DNA from: Salmonella enterica subsp. enterica serovar Choleraesuis
GTDB lineage: Bacteria; Pseudomonadota; Gammaproteobacteria; Enterobacterales; Enterobacteriaceae
Assembly: GCA_022846635.1 (NCBI GenBank)
Contig: AP025685.1
Location: forward strand, 3,038,001 to 3,102,000
DNA: 64,000 bases
Direction of reading: 5' to 3'
Below, piece after piece: positions 18,059-26,863 of this stretch; position 1 is the first letter of the stretch; the number at the start of each line of letters is the position of its first letter. A program made the translations under genes and the position numbers. The notes beneath the pieces are model-generated. The model ran no database searches and was not told the DNA's origin. It saw only the letters and a list, made by a program, of their open reading frames with translations.

Positions 18059-20191
18059 TTATGCTCCCGCAGGGAGTACCTCAATGGTGTAAACCATGGT
18101 CGCATTAGCCGGAATATCCGGCGGAGCCCCGCGCTCGCCGTAAGCCAATTCAGGAGGCGTTACCACCGTTATTTCACCACCGCGCCCGGTTAATTCGATA
18201 GCTGACTGCATCAGCGGCGGATATTCACGAAATGGCAGAGCCAGTACCTTACCTGCCTTCCTCATATCCTTGATAACTTTGCCATTAGTCAAACTTTCGC
18301 GTACAACAATAGCCACTTCCTCATCACTCTTGATCTTGCCACTTCCCTGTTTCTCAATACGATAGTCATAGCCTAAAGACGCGTGTTTCACGCCTTTTTG
18401 TTTGGCAAATTTAGCCTGGTAAGCTTTACCTTCACTCAACTGCTCTTTTGCGCTGGCTTTTTTATTCTTCTCTATCTGACTGACCTGATTCTCGGTTTTC
18501 TTCAAAGCCGCCACTAATTTATCCTGCGATAACTGGAGCTTGTTGTTGACCATATCGCTAACACCATATAGCGCTTGTTTCTGGGAGATATTGATCCCAT
18601 TGTCATGCTGGCGGTAAAGCTGAGTGAGGATATCGCGCCCCCATAGTACTCCAACCGCATAATCGCGGATCTCATCTTCCGTTTTCAGGCTGACAGGCTG
18701 AGTAGCAGCGACAGATTGAGTCTTACTTAAGGCCTGTTGCTTATTATTTTTATCCTGTTCATCCTGCAATTGAGCCTTTAACGTTGTGATAGTGCCTTTA
18801 TCAGCCTCAGTTTTCTGTGTGAGTTGCGTGATTTGTTCCTGGTGCGTAATCACCTGCTGTTTTAACTCGGCCAGCGATTTATCCCGGGCTTTTAAATCGG
18901 CGTTTAACTGCTCATTCGCCAGGCTTTGGGCGGTCTCCGCGCTCTGTTGCGAAACAGAAAGCAATCGGGCGACCTTTAACTCCTCAAGGCTGGCGGCCCG
19001 CTGCGCTTTAAGCTCAGAAGTAAGCGCCTGCTCTTTTTGCTGACTGCTCTTCAGCTCCTGTTGCACCTTTGCCAGCAGCGCTTTGTCCCCGCCGCTGGCG
19101 CTCAGCTGTTGCTGCTGCTCGGTTAGCTGTTTTTGCGCCCGGGCCAGTTCTTCGCGCAGTTTATCCTGCCCGCTTTCGGCCGCAGCCTGCTGCGCTTTAA
19201 GCTCTGAAGTAAGTACCTGCTCTTTTTGCTGACTGGTCTTCAGCTCCTGCTGAACCTTTGCCAGCAGCGCTTTCTCCCCGCCGCTGTCGCTCAGCAGCTT
19301 TTGCTGCTCGGTTAGCTGTTTTTCCGCCCGGGCCAGTTCTTGGCGCAGTTTATCCTGCCCGCTTTCGGCTGCAGCCTGCTGCGCTTTAAGCTCTGAAGTA
19401 AGCGCCTGCTCTTTTTGCTGACTGGTCTTCAGCTCCTGCTGAACCTTTGCCAGCAGCGCTTTGTCCCCGCCGCTGGCGCTCAGTTGCTGCTGCTGCTCGG
19501 TTAGCTGTTTTTCCGCCCGGGCCAGTTCTTCGCGCAGTTTATCCTGCCCGCTTTCGGCCGCGGCCTGCTGCATTTTAAGCTCAGAAGTAAGCGCCTGCTC
19601 TTTTTGCTGACTGGTCTTCAGCTCCTGATGCAGCTTTGCCAATTGTTCTGAACTGGCTTCAGGCTGCCTGATACCATTTAGCAGCAACACTTGTTGCTCT
19701 AATAGTCGGGATTGCTTCTGCGTTGAGGCAAGCTGTTGTTGTAACGTCTCATTTCTTGAGCGGGCCTGGCTGGCTTCGGTCCGAAGCGACTCAATTTCCT
19801 GCTTCAATAATTGATTAGCCGTATCGCTCCGCTCAGCCAGTGAAGGTGCAGAGGATTCAGACTTCAAGCGCTTTTGTAGCTGTTCTATTTGCAGCCTGTC
19901 ATCACGATGAGCCTGTTCTAACTCCCTGCGAATTGTCCGCAACCGTTTCAGCTCATCACTCTGAATAGCAGGATTAATCTTTTTAGGTGCGCTGATATGA
20001 GGTAATGGCGCAGGCACGGCCTCTGATGGAGTACTTTGAATAAATTTTGAGGGCTGAGGCGCTATTTCCGGAAGCCTGACAGGAGATTCCAGCAGCAATT
20101 GGGGAAGAGATGTCGGGCTGGTGGTTATTTCATTGAGCTGATTGATGACTTGCTGATTGGCTCCGTCCGCCGCCATAACAGTAAGCGGCAC
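18059..20191 (-). CDS. Periplasmic coiled-coil FKBP-type prolyl isomerase
   Basis: An unusual protein of about 710-720 residues. The N-terminal part is a proline-rich segment. A long coiled coil with Q/E/K/A-rich 63-residue tandem repeats follows (roughly residues 100-480), then an FkpA/Mip-type dimerisation domain (DYAVGVLWGRDILTQLY, NNKLQLSQDKLVAAL) and a C-terminal FKBP domain ending PELAYGERGAPPDIPANATM and YTIEVL. FKBP domains catalyse prolyl isomerisation. The continuous frame can start only at GTG 20191, after a stop codon, giving no signal peptide. If the T10 run at 20195-20204 is read as nine Ts, ATG 20228 (overlapping the upstream stop as ATGA) gives MKRTKLTGFFFAVPL and then TVMAA, a good Sec signal. 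Export is therefore conditional on that run. No E. coli counterpart is known to me at this locus. Confidence 0.85.
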   Translation of the reverse strand: MPLTVMAADGANQQVINQLNEITTSPTSLPQLLLESPVRLPEIAPQPSKFIQSTPSEAVPAPLPHISAPKKINPAIQSDELKRLRTIRRELEQAHRDDRLQIEQLQKRLKSESSAPSLAERSDTANQLLKQEIESLRTEASQARSRNETLQQQLASTQKQSRLLEQQVLLLNGIRQPEASSEQLAKLHQELKTSQQKEQALTSELKMQQAAAESGQDKLREELARAEKQLTEQQQQLSASGGDKALLAKVQQELKTSQQKEQALTSELKAQQAAAESGQDKLRQELARAEKQLTEQQKLLSDSGGEKALLAKVQQELKTSQQKEQVLTSELKAQQAAAESGQDKLREELARAQKQLTEQQQQLSASGGDKALLAKVQQELKSSQQKEQALTSELKAQRAASLEELKVARLLSVSQQSAETAQSLANEQLNADLKARDKSLAELKQQVITHQEQITQLTQKTEADKGTITTLKAQLQDEQDKNNKQQALSKTQSVAATQPVSLKTEDEIRDYAVGVLWGRDILTQLYRQHDNGINISQKQALYGVSDMVNNKLQLSQDKLVAALKKTENQVSQIEKNKKASAKEQLSEGKAYQAKFAKQKGVKHASLGYDYRIEKQGSGKIKSDEEVAIVVRESLTNGKVIKDMRKAGKVLALPFREYPPLMQSAIELTGRGGEITVVTPPELAYGERGAPPDIPANATMVYTIEVLPAGA
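18992..19624 (-). repeat. 189-bp tandem repeats in the FKBP gene
   Basis: Three full 189-bp units (19624-19436, 19435-19247, 19246-19058) and a 66-bp partial unit (19057-18992). The phase marker AGCTCCTG recurs at 19620, 19431, 19242 and 19053, exactly 189 bases apart. Each unit encodes 63 residues beginning ELKTSQQKEQALTSELK. The near-identical DNA suggests recent duplication and a tract that can expand or contract in multiples of 63 residues without frameshift. Confidence 0.95.
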
Positions 20192-20228
20192 AGCAAAAAA
20201 AAAAGCCGGTTAATTTAGTCCGTTTCAT
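20192..20228 (-). other. T10 slippery run in signal-peptide codons
   Basis: On the minus strand, ATG at 20228-20226 overlaps the stop of the upstream lipoprotein gene. After ATG come AAA CGG ACT AAA TTA ACC GGC, then ten consecutive Ts (20204-20195), then GCTGTGCCG. With nine Ts the frame continues into the FKBP gene with an ideal signal peptide; with ten it shifts out. Ten Ts suffice for RNA-polymerase slippage or replication slippage. A sequencing error is the alternative. Confidence 0.75.
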
Positions 20229-20698
20229 TTAAGGCTCTCCCCGCGTCGCATCAACCCACGCATGACGCTATATTTAATCTCACTGCATATCTGCTGTACT
20301 TTATATTTATATAAAGCATCAACTGCATCTTGAGTATTATTATTTACCTGGCCGCGAACTGAAGTATATACCGCTGCATTATTTAGCAAGCTGTCAAAAG
20401 CCGCTTTGCGCTCCGCATACTCCTGAGGGTTAATTTTCGCGAGTGCCCTAAGCTCACTTTGGCATTCATTTACCGGTTGTGACTGCTGCGATTGGTTCTG
20501 CCCCGACGATAGTTCTCGCTGCTGGAGGTTAGTTACCCCTTCTCTGCCTTGATTCTGCGTAGATACGGGCGTTGATGCGTTAAGGCTAGCCGTGCGGCCA
20601 TGGTCCATTTGACATCCAGCTAATGGCAATATTGCAATCATAATTAGAGTAAATGCGTGACCTAATGCCTGATCTTTAAAACCATGAATCCGCTTCAC
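20225..20698 (-). CDS. Outer-membrane lipoprotein, unrecognised
   Basis: A 157-residue predicted lipoprotein. It begins at GTG 20698, with GGAG six bases upstream. The signal peptide (KRIHGFKDQALGHAF, then LIMIAILPLAGC) ends in a lipobox LAGC; the +2 residue is Gln, so the Lol system should send it to the outer membrane. A low-complexity Gln/Ser/Asn linker (about 45-90) leads to a helical C-terminal domain with two cysteines (NECQSEL and QQICSEI) that could form a disulfide. Its stop overlaps the probable start of the FKBP gene by four bases (ATGA), so the two are translationally coupled. I do not recognise the C-terminal domain. Pairing suggests it anchors or partners the FKBP protein; that is inference. 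Confidence 0.75.
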   Translation of the reverse strand: MKRIHGFKDQALGHAFTLIMIAILPLAGCQMDHGRTASLNASTPVSTQNQGREGVTNLQQRELSSGQNQSQQSQPVNECQSELRALAKINPQEYAERKAAFDSLLNNAAVYTSVRGQVNNNTQDAVDALYKYKVQQICSEIKYSVMRGLMRRGESLK

Positions 20699-21036
20699 TT
20701 ATATCTCCGTTTGTTATTAACCCCAGCGCCAAACCTATCAGTCATAATTTATTTTTTAGTCAGCCTTAGCGCCTGCCAATCTAACAAAAAAATTATTAAA
20801 TACAACCTAAAAGCGCATGAAAATAACATTTACAGAATTTGCTCCACCAATAAATAAATCAATACATCATTGATAAAAATGCATTATATAAAAACATGCG
20901 CCAGGTAAATATTAAATTATAAAATTGGATGATTCACCGCCAGATGATGGTCGTTTATATCACGGAAAATAATTAACTAATAATAATAGCTTTTATAAAC
21001 CAGCATCATAAGCGTTCAGATATTAAGCGATGGCGA
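20699..21036. promoter_or_regulatory. AT-rich region upstream of lipoprotein/FKBP operon
   Basis: About 340 bases, visibly AT-richer than the flanking core genes, with no ORF worth calling. It must contain the minus-strand promoter of the lipoprotein/FKBP pair. The composition fits acquired, H-NS-bound DNA; no specific operator is recognised. Confidence 0.5.
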
Positions 21037-21062
21037 TAAAAAAGCCGGCTTAACGCCGGCTT
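21037..21062 (-). terminator. cysS terminator
   Basis: AAGCCGGC (21042-21049) and GCCGGCTT (21055-21062) form an 8-bp stem; the A run at 21038-21043 becomes the T tail on the minus strand. It lies 35 bases past the cysS stop. Confidence 0.88.
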
Positions 21063-21096
21063 ATCTTAATAACAAAATAGTGTACCAATCTGGGGA

Positions 21097-22482
21097 TTAT
21101 TTACGCCGCCAGGTGGTTCCCTGCGCCCCATCTTCCAGCACGATACCCATTTCATTTAAACGATCGCGGGCCGCGTCAGCCGCCGCCCAGTCTTTAGCCT
21201 TACGCGCATCCAGCCGCTTCTGAATCAGCGCTTCTATTTCCGCTACTTCACCGTCATCCGCCTGAGCACCACTTTGCAGGAACTGCTCCGGAGATTGTTC
21301 TAACAGGCCCAGCACCGCCGCCAGTTTGCGCATATGCGCAGCCAGTGCGTTTGCCGCCGCCATATCTTCACTTTTAAGACGGTTGACTTCACGCGCCATG
21401 TCAAACAGCGTGGAGTAGGCTTCCGGCGTGTTGAAATCATCGTCCATCGCCTCGCGGAAACGCGCTTCAAAAGCGTCGCCACCGCCTGCGGCGACCGAAG
21501 TATCGGTTCCACGTAAAGCCGTGTATAGACGCTCCAGCGCTGAACGCGCCTGACGCAGATTCTCTTCGCTATAGTTAAGCTGGCTACGATAGTGGCCAGA
21601 CATCAGGAAATAACGAATAGTTTCCGGGTCGTAGTGCTTGAGTACATCGCGTACGGTAAAGAAATTGCCCAGTGACTTGGACATTTTCTCACGGTCGATC
21701 ATCACCATACCGGAATGCATCCAGTAATTAACGTATTCACCGCCGTGGGCACAGGTAGACTGCGCAATTTCATTTTCATGGTGCGGGAACATCAGGTCAG
21801 AACCGCCGCCGTGAATGTCAAAATGGCTGCCCAGCTGTTTGCAGTTCATCGCTGAACATTCAATATGCCAGCCCGGACGGCCCTCGCCCCATGGTGATTC
21901 CCAGCTTGGCTCACCCGGTTTGGACATTTTCCACAGCACAAAATCCATCGGATTACGTTTTACGTCGGCGACTTCAACCCGTGCGCCAGCCTGAAGCTGC
22001 TCCAGATCCTGGCGGGACAGTAAACCGTAATTTGGATCGGTCGGTACCGAGAACATCACATCGCCATTTTCCGCGACATAAGCGTGGTCGCGGGCAATCA
22101 GTTGCTCGACCAGAGCGATAATTTCGTGAATATGCTGCGTTGCGCGCGGCTCACTGTCCGGACGCAAAATGTTAAGCGCATCGAAATCGGCGTGCATCTC
22201 ACCAATCATGCGATCCACTAATGCGGTAAAGGGTTCGCCGTTTTCGTTGGCGCGCTTGATGATTTTATCGTCAATATCAGTGATATTGCGTACATACTTA
22301 AGCTTATAACCCAAAAAACGCAGGTAGCGCGCGACCACATCAAACGCTACGAAAGTACGACCATGACCAATGTGACAGAGGTCGTAAACGGTGATACCAC
22401 ACACGTACATGCCCACCTCACCTGGGTGGATGGGTTTAAATTCCTCTTTTTGGCGACTCAGGGTATTGAAGATTTTTAACAT
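21097..22482 (-). CDS. cysS: Cysteinyl-tRNA synthetase
   Basis: A 461-residue class I aminoacyl-tRNA synthetase that charges tRNA-Cys in the cytoplasm; the same length as in E. coli. The HIGH motif is in [12 protein letters not shown], the KMSKS motif in [11 protein letters not shown], and zinc ligands include the early [11 protein letters not shown] cysteine and those in [10 protein letters not shown] and [10 protein letters not shown]. The C-terminal anticodon-binding region includes [14 protein letters not shown]. It is transcribed divergently from ppiB, as in E. coli. In E. coli ybcI lies between cysS and ybcJ; here that position holds the lipoprotein/FKBP pair. Confidence 0.98.
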   Translation of the reverse strand: MLKIFNTLSRQKEEFKPIHPGEVGMYVCGITVYDLCHIGHGRTFVAFDVVARYLRFLGYKLKYVRNITDIDDKIIKRANENGEPFTALVDRMIGEMHADFDALNILRPDSEPRATQHIHEIIALVEQLIARDHAYVAENGDVMFSVPTDPNYGLLSRQDLEQLQAGARVEVADVKRNPMDFVLWKMSKPGEPSWESPWGEGRPGWHIECSAMNCKQLGSHFDIHGGGSDLMFPHHENEIAQSTCAHGGEYVNYWMHSGMVMIDREKMSKSLGNFFTVRDVLKHYDPETIRYFLMSGHYRSQLNYSEENLRQARSALERLYTALRGTDTSVAAGGGDAFEARFREAMDDDFNTPEAYSTLFDMAREVNRLKSEDMAAANALAAHMRKLAAVLGLLEQSPEQFLQSGAQADDGEVAEIEALIQKRLDARKAKDWAAADAARDRLNEMGIVLEDGAQGTTWRRK

Positions 22483-22654
22483 CAGGAGTTTCCGTGTGTG
22501 ATAAAAAAAATTTCCCGCTATCTTACCTCATTATTCAGGCCTGAGGCAGTGTGCTTTGCAAGGTGATCCCAACGACCAGTTTATGCTATAACAACCGACT
22601 ATTGTGGCTGGCACCAGCCGGCCCAGGCACCTCTTAATGAACAGGATGGATTGC

Positions 22655-23149
22655 ATGGTTACTTTTCACACCAATCATGGCGATATCGTCATCAAGACTT
22701 TCGACGACAAAGCCCCATTAACGGTTAAAAACTTCCTGGACTACTGCCGCGAAGGTTTTTACAACAACACCATTTTCCACCGCGTCATCAATGGGTTCAT
22801 GATTCAGGGCGGCGGTTTTGAGCCGGGCATGAAGCAGAAAGCCACCAAAGCAGAAATCCGCAATGAAGCTAACAACGGGCTGAAAAACACCCGCGGTACT
22901 CTGGCAATGGCTCGTACTCAGGCACCTCACTCTGCCACCGCGCAGTTCTTCATTAACGTTGCTGATAACGACTTCCTGAACTTCAGCGGCGAAAGCCTGC
23001 AGGGCTGGGGCTATTGCGTATTTGCCGAAGTCGTTGAAGGCATGGACGTGGTTGATAAAATCAAAGACGTTTCCACCGGACGCAGCGGTATGCACCAGGA
23101 CGTACCGAAAGAAGATGTTGTCATCGAAAGCGTGACCGTTAGCGAATAA
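22655..23149 (+). CDS. ppiB: Peptidyl-prolyl isomerase B (cyclophilin)
   Basis: A 164-residue cytoplasmic cyclophilin that isomerises Xaa-Pro bonds. The fold signature [15 protein letters not shown] carries the catalytic arginine, and [20 protein letters not shown] and [20 protein letters not shown] are conserved. ATG 22655 gives [10 protein letters not shown], the E. coli start; the frame upstream (22604) adds a non-conserved leader. It reads divergently from cysS, and lpxH begins three bases after its stop, so both are probably on one transcript. Confidence 0.97.
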   Translation: MVTFHTNHGDIVIKTFDDKAPLTVKNFLDYCREGFYNNTIFHRVINGFMIQGGGFEPGMKQKATKAEIRNEANNGLKNTRGTLAMARTQAPHSATAQFFINVADNDFLNFSGESLQGWGYCVFAEVVEGMDVVDKIKDVSTGRSGMHQDVPKEDVVIESVTVSE

Positions 23150-23152
23150 ACC

Positions 23153-23875
23153 GTGGCTACACTGTTTATCGCAGATATACATCTGTGTCAGGAAGAACCG
23201 GCGACTGTCGCCGGTTTTCTGCATTTTTTATCTACAACGGCGCGTGAAGCCGATGCGCTTTATATCCTTGGCGATCTCTTTGAAGCCTGGATTGGCGACG
23301 ATGACCCCAACCCCCTCCACCAGCAGATTGCCGATGCGCTGCGCGAGTTAAGCGCCAGCGGTGTACCCTGTTATTTTATCAATGGTAATCGTGACTTTCT
23401 GGTCGGGCCGCGTTTCGCTCGCACAAGTGGTATGACTATTCTGCCCGAGGTTCAGGCGCTGAACCTGTATGGCCGCGATATACTGATTATGCATGGCGAT
23501 ACCTTATGTACCGACGATGTCGGCTATCAGGCATTTCGCCGGAAAGTCCATAATCCGGTCATCCAGCGTCTGTTTTTGATGTTGCCACTGTTTATCCGCC
23601 AACGCATCGCACGCAAGATGCGGGCCGGAAGCCAGCAGGCAAACCAGCATAAAACCCTGGCAATTATGGATGTAAACCCCGGCGCCGTTCAGGAGATCAT
23701 GAGTAACTATCAGGTTCAGTGGCTGATCCATGGACATACCCACCGCCCGGCTATACACCCATTATCGGTAAACGATCGTCCTGCGTGGCGCTGCGTGCTC
23801 GGTGCCTGGCATGAACAAGGCTCGATGATCCGTGTAACCCGAGACGACGTTGAGCTGATTGAATTTCCTTTCTGA
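23153..23875 (+). CDS. lpxH: UDP-2,3-diacylglucosamine diphosphatase
   Basis: A 240-residue peripheral inner-membrane metallophosphoesterase that hydrolyses UDP-2,3-diacylglucosamine to lipid X in lipid A synthesis. The metal-binding calcineurin-like motifs are visible: FIADIHL near the N-terminus, [16 protein letters not shown], and the C-terminal HGHTHRPA. The start is a GTG three bases after the ppiB stop and aligns with the E. coli [11 protein letters not shown] start. It lies upstream of purEK but is separated by the purE promoter/PurR operator. Confidence 0.97.
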   Translation: MATLFIADIHLCQEEPATVAGFLHFLSTTAREADALYILGDLFEAWIGDDDPNPLHQQIADALRELSASGVPCYFINGNRDFLVGPRFARTSGMTILPEVQALNLYGRDILIMHGDTLCTDDVGYQAFRRKVHNPVIQRLFLMLPLFIRQRIARKMRAGSQQANQHKTLAIMDVNPGAVQEIMSNYQVQWLIHGHTHRPAIHPLSVNDRPAWRCVLGAWHEQGSMIRVTRDDVELIEFPF

Positions 23876-23905
23876 AGAACCGCCCTTTTTCCACTCAGAT
23901 TAGCT

Positions 23906-23921
23906 ACGCAACCGTTTTCCT
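23906..23921 (+). promoter_or_regulatory. PurR operator of purEK
   Basis: ACGCAACCGTTTTCCT matches the PurR palindrome consensus ACGCAAACGTTTTCNT at 15 positions (with N free) and lies 83 bases before purE. PurR with hypoxanthine or guanine should repress purEK from here. Confidence 0.93.
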
Positions 23922-24003
23922 TGCCGATTTTACATGCTATTCTCTCAGCCCTTGCTAAATCGACGGCCGCCGTTGTTTTCTCAACTCAAGGAGTTCTGGA
24001 CGC

Positions 24004-24507
24004 ATGCCTTCCCCTCAAACCGCGCGTATTGCCATTGTCATGGGTTCCAAAAGTGACTGGGCAACTATGCAGTTCGCAGCCGAAATTCTTAACGAACTGG
24101 GCGTAGAGCACCATGTTGAAGTAGTCTCCGCACATCGAACCCCCGATAAGCTGTTTCAGTTTGCCGAACAGGCGCAGGATAACGGTTTTCAGGTGATTAT
24201 TGCCGGTGCCGGTGGTGCGGCCCATCTGCCAGGGATGCTGGCGGCGAAAACTCTGATACCGGTGCTTGGCGTTCCGGTCCAGAGTGCGGCTCTAAGCGGT
24301 GTTGATAGCCTCTACTCTATCGTTCAGATGCCGCGCGGCATCCCGGTTGGCACGCTGGCGATTGGCAAAGCGGGTGCCGCCAATGCGGCCCTGCTGGCAG
24401 CGCAGATTCTGGCTCTGCATGACGAACCGCTGCGCGGCCGTCTGGATACCTTCCGTACCCGGCAAACCGAAGACGTTCTCAGCCACCCGGATCCGCGCGA
24501 GGAGTAA
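24004..24507 (+). CDS. purE: N5-carboxyaminoimidazole ribonucleotide mutase
   Basis: A 167-residue octameric enzyme that converts N5-CAIR to CAIR in de novo purine synthesis. Conserved segments are [22 protein letters not shown] (the active-site SAHR), [13 protein letters not shown] and [22 protein letters not shown] lies ten bases before the ATG. The purK start codon overlaps its stop by one base (TAATG), so the two are co-translated; the unstable product of PurK is used directly by PurE. Confidence 0.97.
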   Translation: MPSPQTARIAIVMGSKSDWATMQFAAEILNELGVEHHVEVVSAHRTPDKLFQFAEQAQDNGFQVIIAGAGGAAHLPGMLAAKTLIPVLGVPVQSAALSGVDSLYSIVQMPRGIPVGTLAIGKAGAANAALLAAQILALHDEPLRGRLDTFRTRQTEDVLSHPDPREE

Positions 24508-25574
24508 TGATGCAGGTTTGTGTATTAGGAAATGGTCAGCTTGGCCGAATGCTGCGCCAGGCAGGGGAACCGTTAGGCATCCGTGTCTGGCCGGTAGGCC
24601 TTGAAGACTCCGTACAGTCAGTACCGTGGTCGCAAAGCACCATTACCGCAGAAATTGAACGCTGGCCGGAGACTCCATTAACCCAGGAGCTGGAAAGCCA
24701 CCCGGCTTTCGTTAATCGCGATGTATTCCCGATAATCGCCGATCGCCTGACCCAAAAACAGCTTTTTGACCGACTCAATCTCGCGACCGCTCCGTGGCAG
24801 TTACTCAGCCGCCGGGAAGAGTGGCCAGCAGTATTTCATCGCCTTGGAGAGCTTGCTATCGTCAAACGCCGCGTCGGTGGCTACGATGGCCGCGGCCAGT
24901 GGCGACTTACCGCTTCCCAGACAAATGAGCTACCGGATGATTGCTACGGTGAATGCATCGTTGAGCAGGGGATCAATTTCAGCGGTGAGGTTTCGCTGGT
25001 CGGTGCGCGCGGTAAAAATGGTCAATGCGTGTTCTATCCGCTAACTCATAACCTGCATCAGGACGGGATTCTTCGCACCAGCGTAGCCTTCCCGCAGGCC
25101 GATGCCAAAATGCAGCGCCAGGCGGAAACCATGCTGAGCGCCATTATGGCCGAGCTGGATTATGTGGGCGTTATGGCTATGGAGTGCTTCGTTACCGGAG
25201 AGGGATTGTTAATTAATGAATTGGCTCCCCGGGTTCATAACAGCGGACACTGGACTCAAAACGGCGCGTCTATCAGCCAGTTTGAACTGCATCTGCGCGC
25301 TATTCTTAACCTGCCAATGCCTTCTCCTGCGGTAAGCCAGCCATCTGTTATGGTCAATCTTATCGGTACCGACCTCGACTACCGCTGGCTCAGCCAGCCG
25401 CTGGTGCACCTGCACTGGTACGATAAAGAGGTACGCCCAGGACGTAAAGTCGGCCACCTCAACCTGACCGGGACACCACAGTCATTGAACCAGGCGCTGG
25501 AGCCGTTAAGCGCCCTGCTTCCGCCGGAATATGCCAGTGGTCTGCACTGGGCGCAGCAGCACCTCTCCCGCTAA
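24507..25574 (+). CDS. purK: N5-carboxyaminoimidazole ribonucleotide synthase
   Basis: A 355-residue ATP-grasp enzyme making N5-CAIR from AIR, bicarbonate and ATP. The N-terminal GNGQLGRMLRQAGEPLGI is the nucleotide-fold start, IVKRRVGGYDGRGQW the ATP-grasp loop, and EVSLVGAR and NELAPRVHNSGHWT the metal/ATP site. The first of two tandem ATGs aligns with E. coli PurK (355 aa, MKQVCVLGN). Second gene of the PurR-controlled purEK operon, with a terminator after it. Confidence 0.97.
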   Translation: MMQVCVLGNGQLGRMLRQAGEPLGIRVWPVGLEDSVQSVPWSQSTITAEIERWPETPLTQELESHPAFVNRDVFPIIADRLTQKQLFDRLNLATAPWQLLSRREEWPAVFHRLGELAIVKRRVGGYDGRGQWRLTASQTNELPDDCYGECIVEQGINFSGEVSLVGARGKNGQCVFYPLTHNLHQDGILRTSVAFPQADAKMQRQAETMLSAIMAELDYVGVMAMECFVTGEGLLINELAPRVHNSGHWTQNGASISQFELHLRAILNLPMPSPAVSQPSVMVNLIGTDLDYRWLSQPLVHLHWYDKEVRPGRKVGHLNLTGTPQSLNQALEPLSALLPPEYASGLHWAQQHLSR

Positions 25575-25583
25575 TCACGCATA

Positions 25584-25620
25584 ATATCCTCCGATAGCTC
25601 TTTCGCCGGAGGATATCTTT
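25584..25620 (+). terminator. purEK terminator
   Basis: ATATCCTCCG (25584-25593) pairs with CGGAGGATAT (25607-25616), followed by CTTTG. Intrinsic terminator ten bases after purK. Confidence 0.88.
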
Positions 25621-25715
25621 GCCCGCCATCATTGCACCTTTAGCTCAATGATTCGTAAAATTGCTTATCACTGACTATGCCCCTGTCCTTCTGACCGGTG
25701 GCGAAAAGGTTTTTC

Positions 25716-26825
25716 ATGGCAGATTTACTTTCCCCCCGAATTAACAGCCGGGATTACGAACATATTCTAAGCGCCGGGCTGCCGCTGCTGGATGTGCGAG
25801 CGCCGGTTGAGTTCGCTGGCGGCGCATTTGCTCAGTCGGTCAATCTGCCGCTAATGCAGGATGACGAACGGGCTGCGGTTGGCACCTGTTATAAGCGCGC
25901 CGGTCAACAGGCGGCTATTGAGCTGGGCCATTCACTGGTTAAAGACGATATTCGCAGCGTCCGGATAGCCGAATGGAAGCAATGGTGCGCCGCGCATCCC
26001 GATGGCTACCTGTGCTGTGCCCGCGGCGGATTGCGCTCCCATATTGTTCAGCAGTGGCTCCACGACGCCGGAATTGATTTTCCGTTAGTCGAAGGGGGCT
26101 ATCGGGCATTACGTCAGCACGCTCTGTCGCGGATGACAACCCTGTCTGCATTGCCGCTAATTATCATTGGCGGTAATACTGGCTGCGGCAAAACCGACCT
26201 GATTCGCACACTTAACAATGGCATTGATCTTGAAGGGATAGCCCGCCACCGAGGATCCTCATTTGGCCGGACACTGCAACAGCAGCCCTCTCAGGCCAGC
26301 TTTGAGCACCTGCTTGCCACCACGCTGATGCGACGCCAGCGCAAAGACGCCGGGTTTCACTGGGTACTAGAAGATGAAGGCGCAATGATTGGTTCACGCC
26401 ATATTCCCGATTGCCTGCGGGAAAGAATGGCGCAGTCGCCAGTTGTGGTCATTGACGATCCATTTGAACTGCGGCTTGAGCGCCTGAAGCATGACTATTT
26501 TGAGCAGATGCTGGCTGATTTTATGAGCTACGAAGCCAGCCCCGATAGCGCATGGGCTGCCTTTGGTGACTATTTGCAGCATGGGCTGTTTGCAATCCGC
26601 CGCCGCCTTGGCTCTGAGCGCTTTATCTCGCTGAGCTCAGCGTTAACTACAAGCCTGGAACGCCATCGCAATGCTAATGACGCCGAGGCTCATTTCGCCT
26701 GGCTGGTACCGCTGCTAAAAGAGTATTACGACCCTATGTATCGCTATCAATTAGATAAAAAACGCGAACGCATCGTTTTCAGTGGTGACTACCGGCAGGT
26801 GAGCGAATGGCTTGCTGAGGCATGA
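25716..26825 (+). CDS. selU: tRNA 2-selenouridine/geranyl-2-thiouridine synthase
   Basis: A 369-residue enzyme (SelU, YbbB, MnmH) that replaces sulfur with selenium in 2-thiouridine at the tRNA wobble position, through a geranylated intermediate. An N-terminal rhodanese domain carries its catalytic cysteine in CCARGGLRSH; a P-loop follows in GGNTGCGKTDLI, with LEDEGAMIGSRHIP downstream. ATG 25716 is preferred over GTG 25698 because AAAAGG precedes it and the length then approximates E. coli (364 aa). It converges on the porin at 26864 across a shared hairpin. Confidence 0.94.
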   Translation: MADLLSPRINSRDYEHILSAGLPLLDVRAPVEFAGGAFAQSVNLPLMQDDERAAVGTCYKRAGQQAAIELGHSLVKDDIRSVRIAEWKQWCAAHPDGYLCCARGGLRSHIVQQWLHDAGIDFPLVEGGYRALRQHALSRMTTLSALPLIIIGGNTGCGKTDLIRTLNNGIDLEGIARHRGSSFGRTLQQQPSQASFEHLLATTLMRRQRKDAGFHWVLEDEGAMIGSRHIPDCLRERMAQSPVVVIDDPFELRLERLKHDYFEQMLADFMSYEASPDSAWAAFGDYLQHGLFAIRRRLGSERFISLSSALTTSLERHRNANDAEAHFAWLVPLLKEYYDPMYRYQLDKKRERIVFSGDYRQVSEWLAEA

Positions 26826-26830
26826 AATAA

Positions 26831-26855
26831 CGGCTCTCTTTATTTCAGAGAGCCG
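26831..26855. terminator. Bidirectional terminator, selU/porin C
   Basis: CGGCTCTCT (26831-26839) pairs with AGAGAGCCG (26847-26855) around TTATTTC between two converging genes, with an AT-rich flank toward selU. It can serve both strands. Confidence 0.82.
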
Positions 26856-26863
26856 CTGACCGA

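Noticed and set aside
18992..19624. CRISPR-like or other non-coding repeat array
   Set aside because: The repeats are 189 bp with no spacers and encode a continuous coiled coil.
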